Source: Neoceratodus forsteri (lineage: Eukaryota > Chordata > Ceratodontiformes > Ceratodontidae). From it: a stretch of DNA of 64,000 nucleotides. Positions 19,945 through 30,727 of this stretch are shown one piece after another. The notes beneath the pieces were generated by a model, which was not told the DNA's origin, did not search any database, and saw nothing but the letters and a program-made list of their open reading frames with translations. The stretch's first letter is position 1. Every line of letters starts with the position of its first letter. The position numbers were made by a program, and so were the translations under genes. The stretch covers positions 432,828,501 to 432,892,500 of the forward strand of contig CM028129.1 in assembly GCA_016271365.2 (NCBI GenBank), written 5' to 3'.

Positions 19945-21242
19945 ACATTATAAAAGCAACTGAACTAAAGGGTAAACAGGGAGGAGAGGAGGCACTGTGG
20001 GTCACCTTGGAGACAGGAAATGGCATCACAGTCCGCACAGTTGTTGTATACAGACCCCATCTAAGGGGGAGGAAATGGACAAGGAAATGATAGGAGGCAT
20101 CCTTAGAATGGCAGAAAAAAAGGAGATAATGTTGATGAGGGACCTGAATATGCCAGATGTTAATCGGAGCACATTTGCTACAGCCACATCCAAGAACAGA
20201 GTAATTCTCGATGGCCTACAGAGGGCATGCCTCAGGCAGCTAGTGTTGAAACCCACTCGGGAGGGAGCAGTCTTAGACCTGGTACTCTCAAATGGAGACG
20301 GTGAGAGGGTCTCTGATTTAGAAGTGGGTAGCCATCTGGGAACAAGCTACCACCAGTGTGGTTCACAATAAACACAGCTATAGAGTCAAGCCATACAAAA
20401 GCAAGGGTACTGGACTTTCGGACGGCTAACTTTGGCAGAATGGGAGAGTGCCTAAGGAATGCACTAACAAAAGGGCAGGTAGGAGGGGTAGAAGAACAAT
20501 GGGGGAAAATCAAAACTGCCATCACAGAGGCAACAAGCCTTTGAATGAAGCAAATAAAACAAAATGAAGGAAAGAAACACTATGGTTCTCAAAAGAGGTG
20601 GTGGTGGGGAAGTTTAGGAAGAAAAAGATGGCGTTCAGAAAGTATGAGGAATCACAGAACAAGCAGGACAGAGAACTCTAGCAGTTAAAGCAGAAAGAAG
20701 CGGGGAACGCAGTCAGAATAGCAAAGGCCCAAACCCAGGAAAAGATAGCCAACTCAGTTAAGAAGGGGAATAAAACCTTTTACAGGTACATTAATGAGCG
20801 AAGAAAAACTAAAGGAGTGATAGTGAGACTGAATAAAGGGGAGGTGGGTGGGCATAGGGTGACAGTGAAAAGGCAGGGATACTGAACAAATACTTTTGTT
20901 CAGTATTCACAAAAGAGGAGGAGGATGTACCTAAACCAAACAATAGAAACACTCTGGATAGGGGGTCGATACCAGTCCATTCACAGAAGAAAGGGTCCTG
21001 AAAGAACTCATAAAACTCAAGGTGGACAAGGCAATGGGGCCTGACGGGATTCACCCCAGAATTCTAAAAGGACTAAGTGGAGAACTAGTAACACCACTGA
21101 CTACCCTTTTTAATAAATCATGGGAGGATGGTGTGGCGCTTGAGGACGGGAGGAAGGCAGATGTGATTCCCCTTCACAAAAGTGAGAGCAAGGCAGAAGT
21201 AAGAAACTAGAGACCTGTTAGTTTGACCTCACTGGTAGGGAA
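19945..21242 (+). pseudogene. CR1-A2 LINE copy 3, 5' half: endonuclease and start of RT
   Basis: Plus-strand translation gives the APE endonuclease from LWVTLETGNG onward: MLMRDLNMPDVN (GDLN motif with Gly changed to Arg), VLDLVLSNGDGERVSDLEVG, then a linker (20560-20830) with TFYRYINERR, and the RT start KAMGPDGIHPRILK, VIPLHKSESKAEV and PVSLTSLVGK. It breaks off there at about 21242. The next RT residues (MMETLQKERIVE) are found at 27400, so this is one copy split by a 6.15 kb insertion. It is most similar to the minus-strand copy at 23304-26760. Several stops and frameshifts are present. Confidence 0.85.
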
Positions 21243-23303
21243 AATTTATGTATTTATTTTATTGTATCAGAATTGCATACCTTTGAGTCAGAGACTCATT
21301 TACAAAGGCTCTACATCAGCAAACATACAGAGATTTGATATCAACATCACATATTACATTTAGTTACAATCAGTAATGTGCAGCTGCTCACGGGTAGCAT
21401 TTTCATGACAGCATCCAGGTTGAACATTGAGGACAATTATCTGTATTTACATTACATTCAGATTATCTTATATACCATAAAATTACAACTGCCAGCAGGA
21501 GGCATGGCCATAGGGAACATCAGGCTGTACAATGAACACAGTTATTTAAAATTACAATGCAAGTTACTTTTCGTTTCATTGGGTATATAGCCGCTGCAAG
21601 TTGTAGCTTAGTCATAGGCAATATAAGTAGTCTATACAGGGCATACCAAAGAGTTTGGCTAGAGGCAGTTGCATGCCCCTTCATGTCGAATCTGTTCCCT
21701 GTGTAGGTGTTTGAAGTGGCCAATTTTAGTTTCAGTTAGGCAAGGCAAATTTTATTTTTCTGGTGCCCAATCCCAGAGGCTTTGGGTGCCATACAAAACA
21801 CAAAAATTCAATTTCCGCATGCATAAATACAAAATATATGAGGATGGTACTGGGAAGGGCATTTAGCCAGAGGGGTGCCCTGTAGCGAAAGGTTCTTTGG
21901 CCCAAGGCTGATCTGCAAAGGGGGACCTGGTAACAGGATTTACTGGAGCTACAAGTACATTTAGGGGCAGGAACAGGTTGAAGAAGGTGTGAGAGGCTAA
22001 GAGGTGCATTACCATTAGTGATTTTCTTTGTGAAAAGGCAGGTCTGGTATTTAAGCCTTACGTCAAAATCAAGCCAGTTTGTGAGGGTGTAGAGAGAGCA
22101 GGTGTGGGTCAGACGCTCACAGCCCGTGGCAAGTCAACAGGTCTTGCTTAATGATGTCCTGATTCTTTGAAGGGCAGTGGAGTCTGCAGCCCCATACACC
22201 AGTATCCCGTAGCCTATGAAGAACAGGTTGGATGATGACATGGCAAGCTGTAGGGCTTCCAGTGTGAGACAGTGCTTATTCCGGGAGTTAGCAAATAACA
22301 TTATTTTAGTTTTTTTATAGATAAGGACCAGATGGTGCTTGGAGAACCATGTTTCAACGTCACTAAAAGACTGCTGTTGGGACTGTTGTAGGATAACGGG
22401 GTTGGATTGGGTAGCAAAACGTACAGCATCATCCGCATATAGCAATAGATGTCCAGAGCAGGCCATAGGGAGGGAGTTGAGAAAAATGCTAAAGAGGAGG
22501 GGGCCCAGAATGGATCCCTGGGGTACCGCAGATGTGACTGGGAGACTGGTTAAGAGGACATTGTTTAGCCTAACCTTCTGGAGTGCCCAGATTGGTTGCC
22601 TTCAAACCAGCCTACAGCATCACTGTAGAGCCCTAGTTGGGAAAGTGTAACAAGTAGGAGGGAGTGGTGGATGGTGTCAAAAGCTTTTGACAGATCTACA
22701 AATACCAATCCAGCCAGCTGCCCATTATCAAGGGATGTGTGAATGGCAGAGGTTAATTCTAGCAGAGCTGAGGTGGTGCTGTGACCCTTGTGGAAGCCAT
22801 GCTGTTCATGACAGAGAAGGCTGTATTTGGTGAGGTGGTCTGTGACCTAATCAACAATTATTTTTTTTTGAGGGCCTTGGAGAGTGGAGGGAGTATGGAG
22901 ATGGGGCGGTAGTTTTCTGGCGAGGTATGGTTCCCTCTTTTGTGAATAGGGGTAATGAGAGCGGTTTTCCATTTAGCAGGGAACTTCCCTAGACAGAGAG
23001 TGGTTTAGGATGCTAGTGAGGGAGCTTAGTACTTCACTAATGGCTAGGCGCAGTAATTTTAGATCTAGAGAATCACTGCTGAAATGGGATTTGCTTAATG
23101 CTTTAAGCAGGTAGGGTCTAGCATCCCATTGGGAGATGATTTTGAAATGAAAGGGGGGAGCTAGGTGCTGGGGGGTGGAGCAATAGGGTCAAAGAAGTTT
23201 GGGGGGAGCACACCGCTGAGATCAGAGAAGGAGGTTTTAAAGGCATTTGCAATGTGATTGGGGTCAGTGGTAATGCAGCCATTAACGTAGAGCTGAGAGG
23301 GAA
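21243..23303 (-). mobile_element. Non-CR1 LINE (Rex1-like), RT region, decayed
   Basis: Minus-strand translation shows, in order, WKTALITPIHKRGNHTSPEN and YRPISILPPLSKAL (fingers, about 23000-22860), remnants of the KAFD block (about 22690), a VTSGVPQGSILGP-like block (about 22530), then HLLLYADDAVRFATQ at 22466-22400 with the YADD box intact and a KTKIMLFANSR block. The 'YADD ... LVL..KTK.MLF' pattern differs from CR1 and resembles Rex1/Babar-type LINEs; that clade call is tentative. Its 3' end faces 21243, where it entered the CR1-A2 copy 3. Confidence 0.65.
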
Positions 23304-23392
23304 ACATAGAAACATAGATTTTGACAGCAGATAAGGACCACCTGGCCTGCCTAGTTTACCCATTTCACTACATACTGGATAAGCTGCAGATC

Positions 23393-25313
23393 CTAGTTAA
23401 CCAACAGCCTGTTTCTTCCTACCCCCCCCACAAGAATTGCCTTATGTCTGTCCCATGCATTCTTGAATTCTCCCACAGTTTTAGACCCCACAATCTCCTC
23501 AGGAAGGTGGTTCCATGCGTCCATCACCCTCTCTGTGAAAAAATACTTCCTCACATTGCCCCTGAGCCATCCCTCCTCTATCTTCAAATTGTGTCCCCTT
23601 GTTTGTGTACATCTCTTTTTCTGAGAGATGCTACCCACTTGGACTTTGTTGATTCCACTGAGGTACTTAAAAGTTTCTATCATGTCCCCCTCTCCCTCCT
23701 TTCCTCAAGGGTATACATATTAAGCTCCTTTAGTCTCTCCTCATGAGGCTTCTCTTGCAGACTCTGCACCATTTGAGTTGCCCTCCCCTGGACTGCCTCC
23801 ATCCTGTCTATGTCCTTGCAGAGATGGGGTCTCCAGAACTGAATGCAGTACTCCAGATGGGGTCTCACCAGCTGTCTGTACAGAGGGATAACATCTTCCT
23901 GTTTTCTGCTGGTGATGCCTCTCCCTGTACATCCCAATATCTCCCCAGCCCTCCCTACTGCCTTCTCACGTTGCTTGCCTACCTTAAGGTCATCTGATAT
24001 GATTACACCGCGGTCCCTTTCCATTTTTGTTGGTGTTACTACCTCCCCCCCCCATTGTGTACTCTTCCCCTGGGTTTTTGTTTCCCAGGTGCATTATTTT
24101 GCACTTGTTTGCATTGAATCCAAGCTGCCATACTTCTAACCATTCCTCCAACCTTGCCAGGTTCCTTCTCATCCTTTTCATACTCCCTTGTGTATCAACC
24201 CTGTTGCAGATCTTTGTGTCAGCTGCAAAGAGGCATACTTTTCCTTTCAGTCCCTCTGCAATGTCACTTATAAAGACATTAAAAAGGACTGGACCTAGTA
24301 CTGAACCCTGCAGTACCCCACTAGTAACCCCCCATTCTTCAAAGTGGACTCTATTTACTATTACCTTCTGTGTCCTGTTATCCAGCCAGTGTTTTACCCA
24401 GGCTACCACCCTGGGACCCACTCCCAGGCTGGCTAATTTGTTTATTAATATTTTGTGTATGACTATGTCAAATGCCTTGCTAAAATCTAGGTAGACCATG
24501 TCCACAGCCCCTCCCTGGTCTACTATTTTGGTTACCCAGTCAAAGAAATTGATTAGATTCGTCTGACATGACCTTCCCGCTGTAAATCCATGCTGCCTTG
24601 GGTCCTGTGCCCCACTAGCCTCTAGGTACTCAACAGTTATTTCCTTCAGAAGTGATTCCATCATTTTCCCTACCACATAGGTCAAACTGACAGGTCTGTA
24701 GTTTCCTGCCTCTGTCTTGCTCCCACTTTTGTGAAGGGGAATCACATCCACCCTCCTCCAGTCCTCAGGTACCACACCATCCTCCTATAATTTGTTAAAA
24801 AGGGTAGTCAGTGGTGTCACTAGTTCTCCCCTTAATTCTTTTAGAATTCTGGGGTGAATCCCATCAGGCCCCATTGCTCTGTCCACCTTCAGTTTTAGGA
24901 GTTCTTTCAGAACCCTTTTTTCTGTGAAAAGTCTGGGATCGACCCCCCTATCCAGAGTGCTTCTGTTAACTGGATTAGGTACCTGCCCCTCCTCCTCTTT
25001 TGTGAATACTCAGCAGAAGTATTCATTCAGTATCCCTGCTTTTTCACTGTCCCTCTCTGCCAACCCACCATCCATTCTATTCAACCTCACTATCCCTCCT
25101 TTTTGTCTTTCTACACTCCCTAATGTACCTATAAAAGGTTTTATCCCCCTTCTTAACCGAGCTGGCTATCTTTTCCTCAGTTTGGGCCTTTGCTATTCTG
25201 GCTGCCTTTCTTGCTTCCTTCTGCCTTAACTGGTACAGTTCTCTGTCCTGCTCCTTCTGTGTTTCCTTATACTTCCTAAATGCTATCTTTTTCTCCCTAA
25301 CCTTCCCTGCCAC
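23393..25313 (-). pseudogene. CR1-A2 ORF2 (copy 2), linker and reverse transcriptase, frameshifted
   Basis: The RT lies in frames 24775-23990 and 24024-23393. Blocks: DVIPLHKSGSKTEAGNYRPV, MVYLDFSKAFDIVIHKIL (first catalytic Asp), SGVLQGSVLGPVLFN, CLFAADTKICNRV, VRPHLEYCIQFWRPH. The FADD box reads FAAD, so one catalytic Asp is Ala. A frame change near 24030 lies in a run of Cs. A 78-codon linker fragment (25313-25077) precedes it, and a poly-T tract near 25331 breaks the link to the endonuclease. It cannot be active. Confidence 0.85.
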
Positions 25314-25411
25314 CTCTTTTGAGAACTACAGTGGCTTTTTTTTTGTTTTGATTTGTTTATTTGCTTCACACAAAGGCTTGTTGCCTCTGTGATGGCAGTT
25401 TTGATGTTTCC

Positions 25412-26176
25412 TCATTGTTGCTCCACCCCTCCTTCTTGCCTGTTTGCTAGTGCTTTTCTAAGGCACTCTCCCATTTTGCCAAAGTCAGCCTTCCTGAAGT
25501 CCAGTACCCTCACTTTTGTATGGCTTGACTCTGCAGATGAGTTTATCGTGAACCACACTGTTTTGGGGTCACTTGTTCCCAGATGGCTACCCACTTCTAG
25601 ATCTGACATCCTCTCACTGTCCCCATCTGTGAGTACAAGGTCTAAGATTGCTCCCTCCCGAGTGGGTTCCAACACTATCTGTCTAAGGCAATCCCCCTGT
25701 AGGGTATCGAGAATGGCTCTGTGATGTGATGTGGCTTCAGCAAAGGTGCTCCAGTTAACATCTGGCATATTCAGGTCCCCCATCAACAGTATCTCCCCTT
25801 TCTCTGCCATCCTAAGGATACCGTCTATCATATCCTTGTCCATTGCCTCCCCCTGAAACGGGGGTCTGTATACAACCCCTGTGCGGATTGTGGTGCAATT
25901 TCCAGTCTCTAAAGTGACCCAAAGTGCCTCCTTTCCTCCCTGTTTACTCTTTTGTTCCATTGCTTTTGTCACTTCCCTTACATAGAGAGCTACTCCTCTC
26001 CCTCTTCTACCATCCCTGTCCCTCCTGCAGGTTGTGTACCCTGGTATGTTAACATTCCAGTCATGGTTCTCTGTGTACCATGTTTCTGTGACTGCCACGA
26101 TATCCAGGCATCCCTCTTCCATCAAGGCCACCAGTTCAGGGAGCTTGTTGCCCAGACTATGGGCATTGGTACTCAT
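25412..26176 (-). pseudogene. CR1-A2 ORF2 (copy 2), APE endonuclease domain
   Basis: A 254-codon open frame carrying MSTNAHSLGNKLPELVAL, DIVAVTETWY (catalytic Glu), VVYRPPFQGE, ILLMGDLNMPDVNWS, ILDLVLTDGDSERMSDLEV and LGTSDPKTVWF. In the last block the catalytic His of SDH is Pro, so nicking activity is unlikely although the frame is open. The frame begins 193 bases downstream of the ORF1 stop, one base out of the ORF1 frame; a run of seven Gs/Cs at about 26315 may hold the indel. Confidence 0.85.
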
Positions 26177-26366
26177 TACCCTCCATTTCTTGATGCCTTA
26201 CCCCTTTTTGCCTCACCCTGTCCCTATTGCCTTTGTTGTATTCTCCATTTACCCCTACCCTTCTCCCTATCGACGTCTCTATCTTGGTGTTTACCTCACT
26301 AACTACCTTGATTTTTTTGGGGGGGGCTAAGATTTCATTGCTCCTCTCCAGTGCCTCCCCCCTTGG

Positions 26367-26760
26367 CTAGTTTAAATGCTTGCCAATGAAGCATTTAAAC
26401 CTATCTCCTAGGATCCTGGTTCTCCTCCTAGACAGATGCAGACCATCATGCCAGCATAGGCCTGCATTACTCCACGTGGACCTCCAGTCCCCAATAAAGC
26501 CAAACCCTTGAGCTCTGCACCAGTTTTTCAACCGCTGATTGAATCCCATTGTGTGGAGCACCCTAGCTTGTGTGGGGGGGGTCCATGGGATGGATGTGTC
26601 GGAGCGGAGCATACAGTGTCTATAAGCAGTGATGGGGGCAGGTGTGGGGGGGGTGGAGACCGTGGGGGAGGTGTAGGGAGGTGTAGGGAGACAGGGTGGG
26701 GGTCGCAAGGGGGTTGCTGCATCAGACAAGATTTTAAGGGCACGGTGTGGGTGTTGTCAC
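26367..26760 (-). pseudogene. CR1-A2 ORF1 (copy 2), C-terminal part of SGNH-esterase
   Basis: The last third of an esterase-type ORF1: NQRLKNWCRAQGFGFIGDW, then WHDGLHLSRRRTRILGDRF, with the block V Asp and His present. It parallels the A1 copy (LNMWLKGWCQEKGHKFVGNW; FDGLHLTKEG). Upstream blocks are missing or unrecognisable beyond about 26600, where the sequence becomes Pro-rich, and it is truncated near 26760. The frame ends CAT TTA AAC TAG. Confidence 0.75.
26370..26376 (-). other. TTTAAAC heptamer in phase before ORF1 stop (second copy)
   Basis: Same phase and same position relative to the TAG stop as at 10576-10582, in a clearly diverged copy. A G-run begins 7 bases downstream and a C-run that could pair with it lies about 30 bases further. 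Confidence 0.5.
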
Positions 26761-27389
26761 ATGGAGGAGGATTGTGCAGAGCAGCAGTGTTAAAGCATGT
26801 GGGGAGCTTATGGTATGTACTGCCATGGTGGACCTAAGGGTTGTGTCAGGGGGACTGGTGCCTTTGTTGTGAAGAAATGGATAAGAGTTAACAAGGTGCA
26901 GTCAAAAGCTGTGCAGACCACTTGGTATAGTGGTAGGGCCCCGGACTGGGATGCTAAGGGTACAAGGTTCAAAACTGGCAGAGGGAGTGTAGTCTCATGT
27001 AGCCCAAAGAGGGGGGAGACTAGCAAAGAGCAGTGAGTTGAGGGGAGGAGTGGAGTTAGTAGGCAAAGGAAGAGCCGTGGGAGAGTAGGAAATGTGTGTA
27101 AAGTGGAGTGACAACACTGACTCTTAGTGGCCAGTTAGTATAACCTACTAATGAGAGTTTGGGGACTTAGAAAAATGAGCACCTGGTCACGTGACCACCA
27201 GGGCAAAATAAAGGAAGAGCCATCCTTGGGTGGGAGGGTGGCTGGGGTGGCTGAAGCAGTCAACACACAGCATCGACAGGCTAACACCCCTCAAGAACAG
27301 AGCATAGAGAAGGCAGGCAATTACCTTTAAGGCTCTGATTGTCCCTGCTGTATCCCTGCACTGCAAACTTCTGGGCTGAGTGTGGGGGA
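26761..27389. other. Unassigned sequence between CR1-A2 copy 2 and the second half of copy 3
   Basis: Contains the tRNA-like stretch 26912-26985 and an AATAAA at about 27209. The remainder could be LTR-like, but no ends were found. Confidence 0.4.
26912..26985 (+). repeat. tRNA-like sequence (SINE head candidate)
   Basis: TTGGTATAGTGGTAGGGC (from about 26922) resembles a pol III A box and GGTTCAAAACT (26966-26976) a B box, 42 bases apart, as in tRNA-derived SINE heads. It does not fold into a complete tRNA by eye and is not called as a tRNA gene. Confidence 0.45.
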
Positions 27390-28766
27390 TGGAAATGATG
27401 GAAACACTTCAGAAAGAAAGAATTGTTGAGTAACTAGAGGCCAGCAGGGCACAGGACCCAAGGCAACATGGATTCACAGTGGGAAGGTCATGTCAGATAA
27501 ATCTAATAGATTTATTTTGACTGGGTGACCAAAGTAGTAGACCAGGGAGGGGCTGTGGACATGGTCTACCTAGACTTTAGCAAGGCATTTGACACAGTTC
27601 TACACAAAAGATTAATAAACAAGTTAGCCAGCCTGGGAGTGCGTCCCAGGGTGGTAGCCTGCGTAAAAACTGGCTGGACAACAGGATGCAGAGGGTAATA
27701 GTAAACGGAGTCCACTCCAAAGAAAGGGGGTTACTAGTGGGGTACTGCAGGGTTTGGTACTGGTGCCGGTCCTCATTAATGTCTTTATAAGTGACATTGC
27801 AGAGGGACTGGAAAGAAAAGTATGCCTCTTTGCAGATGACACAAAGATCTGCAACAGGGTTGAAACACAAGGTGGGGGTGGAAGGAATGAGAAGGGACTT
27901 GGCAAGGTTGGAGGAATAGTCAAAAGTATGGCAGCTTAGATTCAATGCAAAGAAATGCAAAGTAATGCACCTGGGAAACAAAAACCCAGGGGAACAGTAC
28001 ACAATGGAGGGAGGTACTAACAACAATAACAATGGAAAGGGACCTGGGGTAGTCATATCAGATGACCTAAAGGTAGGCAGACAATGTGAGAAGGCAGTAA
28101 GGAGGGCTGGGGGGATACTTTGATGCATAGGGAGAGGCATCACGAGTAGAAAACAGGAAGTTGTCACCCCTCTGTACACACAGTTGGTGAGACCCTATCT
28201 GGAGTATTGCATGCAGTTCTGGAGACCCCATCTCTGCAAGGACATAGACAGGATGGAGGCAGTCCAGATGAGAGCAACTAAAATGGTGCAGAGTCTGCAC
28301 CAGAAACCATATGAAGAGAGACTAAAGAAGCTTAATATATATACCCTCGAGGAAAGGAGGGAGAGGGGGGACATGATAGAAACTTTCAAGTACCTCAAGG
28401 GAATCAACAAAGTCCAAGAGGGTAGCATCTTTCAAAAAAAAAGGTGTGCAAGAACAAGGGGGCACAATTTGAAGATAGAGGGTGGACTGCTCAGGGGCAA
28501 TGTGAGGAAGTATTTTTTCACAGAGAGTGTGGTGGACACATGGGACGGTCTTCCTGAGGAGGTTTTGGGGTCAAAAACAGTGGGGGACAGTGGGGGAATT
28601 CAAGAATGCATGGGACAGACATAAGGCAATTATAGTGGGGGTGGGAGGAAGTAGGCTGTTGGTTAACTAGAATCTGCAGCTTATCCAATAGGAAGGGAAA
28701 TGGGCAGACTTGATGGGCCAAGCGTTCCTTATCTGCTGTCAAAGTCTATGTTTCTATGTTATATCT
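27390..28766 (+). pseudogene. CR1-A2 LINE copy 3, 3' half: remainder of RT and 3' tail
   Basis: Resumes with MMETLQKERIVE at 27400, then AQDPRQHGFT, VYLDFSKAFDTV (about 27560-27600), a GVPQGS-region, VCLFADDTKICNRVE (FADD intact, about 27820-27865), VRPYLEYCMQFWRPH, RRERGDMIETFKYLKGINKV and a 3'UTR ending in a CTATGTTTCTATG tail at 28747-28759. Frameshifts lie at about 27510, 27640, 27900 and 28120. It continues the half at 19945-21242 without loss of RT residues. Confidence 0.85.
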
Positions 28767-28900
28767 TTATGCAGAGAATAGTCAATATTTGGAATGGACT
28801 GCCATCTGAGGTGGTAGATGGCCTGAACTTTGACACGTTCAAGTCAAGTTTGGATAAACACTTACCTGGACAAAGATTGATTAATTGCTACTGTTGTTAG
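28767..28900 (+). pseudogene. CR1-like 3' terminal coding fragment, other subfamily
   Basis: Codes for NIWNGLPSEVVDGLNFDTFK followed by SSLDKHLPGQ, the conserved C-terminal block of many CR1/L3-type ORF2 proteins, differing from the A and B subfamilies here. It follows the copy 3 tail directly. Confidence 0.6.
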
Positions 28901-29964
28901 AATGAGACAGCACACATGGGCTATAGCCTTCTGCAGTCTCGGAATTTTAAAGTGAATCAAAGTTAAAAATACAGAGTAGGTCCTGTGATGCCATGTGAGC
29001 CTGAGAGCTCTTGATGTCACAGAACCCACAAGGTATTAAGATCTGCTAATTTTTAATGTGTGAGGGTTGTTTAAGCGACAGTGCACAACAGGGCGTAGGT
29101 TGTTGTGGAATTTACCAATACCTGGTGTGGAGTGTCACAAGGCTGCAGGCTGCGTGGCCATAACCGCACCAGAAGTGGGTAAATCCCAAACCAGCCCACA
29201 CCCTGAAGTGCCGCATTGTGATTTTACAATTAAATCTTAGAAAAGAATATCAAAAAAGGTATTAAAAATGGTAAATGTGCCATTTTCTTCAAATCTTTTC
29301 CAATGATTTTATGGAAATAGCCTTTCTTTGTTGGGAAAACAGTCCCCCTCTCCCCTTTGTAGCCAGCTTAAGAAGGATAAGAATTTGTTTGTTTTGTTCT
29401 AAGATCTTTCTCTCCTTCCCCATTCAGCAGTTATAATTTTTTTTAATTTAAAGACTGTGCATGTGAGGAATGTAGAGCAAGAGAGATCAATCTGTTTCTG
29501 CTGCTGTTCCTGCTGTGCTGTGAGTGGCAGCCCACCCCCTGTGAGGAAGTACGGTAGAAGCTTTTGTGCACTTTTGAATTGAATGGCACAAGGGGCCTAA
29601 GCATAATGGCAACGCGGCATGCACAGGGGTGTGTAGGTAGCATGTGTAGGTGCCTATGCAAGAATCCTGTGCATGGCACATCAGAGAGGCATGCATGAAG
29701 CACACATGGGAGCATGCATAGGGCACCAACACATAGCACCATGACTGCTATGCATGGCATATACGTGAGGGCATGGCCACGTAGTGTCACACACAGCAAC
29801 ACCATGCGCACATGCACGACACCAGGTATGACAGCTAGGCATATAGTAGTAGGTGCATACACATATGGCAGGTGGAGGGCTGCTATAGATATCCACACAG
29901 TGTGGCCAGCAGCCAAGCACACAGAGCAGCTTGGCCATACCCTGGACCCCTTGGCAGTAACAAC
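28901..29964. other. Unassigned sequence; from about 29590 CA/TG-rich like the Harbinger region
   Basis: 28901-29590 shows no signature. From 29590 the composition (many GCATG/CACA words) resembles 30728-37600, so the CR1-B tail may have inserted into the left part of the Harbinger element. Confidence 0.35.
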
Positions 29965-30727
29965 ATACTAACATACTAAAATGCCAGCAGAATAGGCCCA
30001 ATGGTCTTTCATGTTTGCTCGTTTGGTCAGCCCCACCCTGGGAGCTGACCTTTCTGCCCCCCTCGCCTTCTCTGGCTTCTCCCTTCCCAGTTCCAGATAT
30101 TCTCGCTGCACTGGAGTTTGCTTCCAGAACCCTTCCCCTGTACCTGTCCCACTCCCTCTTGAACCCCTCCACCGTCTCTGTCTCCACCAGCCCCCTGGGC
30201 AGCACATTCCATGGCTCCACCACCCTCTCAGTGAAGTAGCACCTCCTTCTTTCTCCCCTGAATCTTCCCTCCTCCAGTTTCCACCCATGCCCTCTAGTTG
30301 CCCCCTCCTCCTTCCTTCGAAGGACCCTGACTGCTCCTCCCCTATTTACCCCCTTCATGTACCTGAAGACCTCTATCATGTCCCCCAGGTCCCTTCTCTC
30401 TTCCAATGCGTACATATTTAGCTCTTCCTGTCTCTCCCTATAGGTCCTGTCCCCCAAGCCCCAAATCATTTTGGTTGCCCTCCTCTGGACCCTCTCCAGG
30501 AGTTTAATGTCCCTCTTTAAGTGTGGCCTCCAAAACTGCATGCAGTACTCGAGGTGTGGCCTCACCAAGCAGTTATACAGAGGGAGTATCACTTCCCTCT
30601 TTCTGGAGGTGATCCCCCTAGCAATGCATCCCAGCATCCTGTTGGCCTTGGCTGCTGCCCTCCTACAAGTCTCTGAGTTGTTCATCTTGACATTCACCAC
30701 CACCCCAAGTCCTTCTCAGCCATCGAG
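29965..30727 (-). pseudogene. CR1-B LINE, 5'-truncated, C-terminal RT region
   Basis: Minus-strand frame from AEKDLGVV through ANRMLGCIARGITSRKREV, VRPHLEYCMQFWRPHLKRDI, LERVQRRATKMIWGL, EERRDLGDMIEVFRYMKG and YFTERVVEPWNVLPRGLV to a 3' end with AGTATGTTAGTATGTTG at 29965. The same 3' end sequence (KHERPLGLF region and TTTTAGTATGTTAG) closes the plus-strand copy at 47100-47145. The coding frame is open over about 250 codons, so this copy is rather young. The 5' truncation at 30727 is typical of target-primed insertion. Confidence 0.85.

Larger units (their letters stand above)
23304..26760 (-). mobile_element. CR1-A2 LINE copy 2, nested inside the Rex1-like LINE
   Basis: The minus-strand tail TCTATGTTTCTATGTTTC lies at 23303-23320. 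Upstream come the RT (24775-23393), the linker (25313-25077), the endonuclease (26176-25412) and the C-terminus of the esterase-type ORF1 (26729-26367), which is cut at about 26760. It sits within the nested insertion that splits copy 3. Confidence 0.85.
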
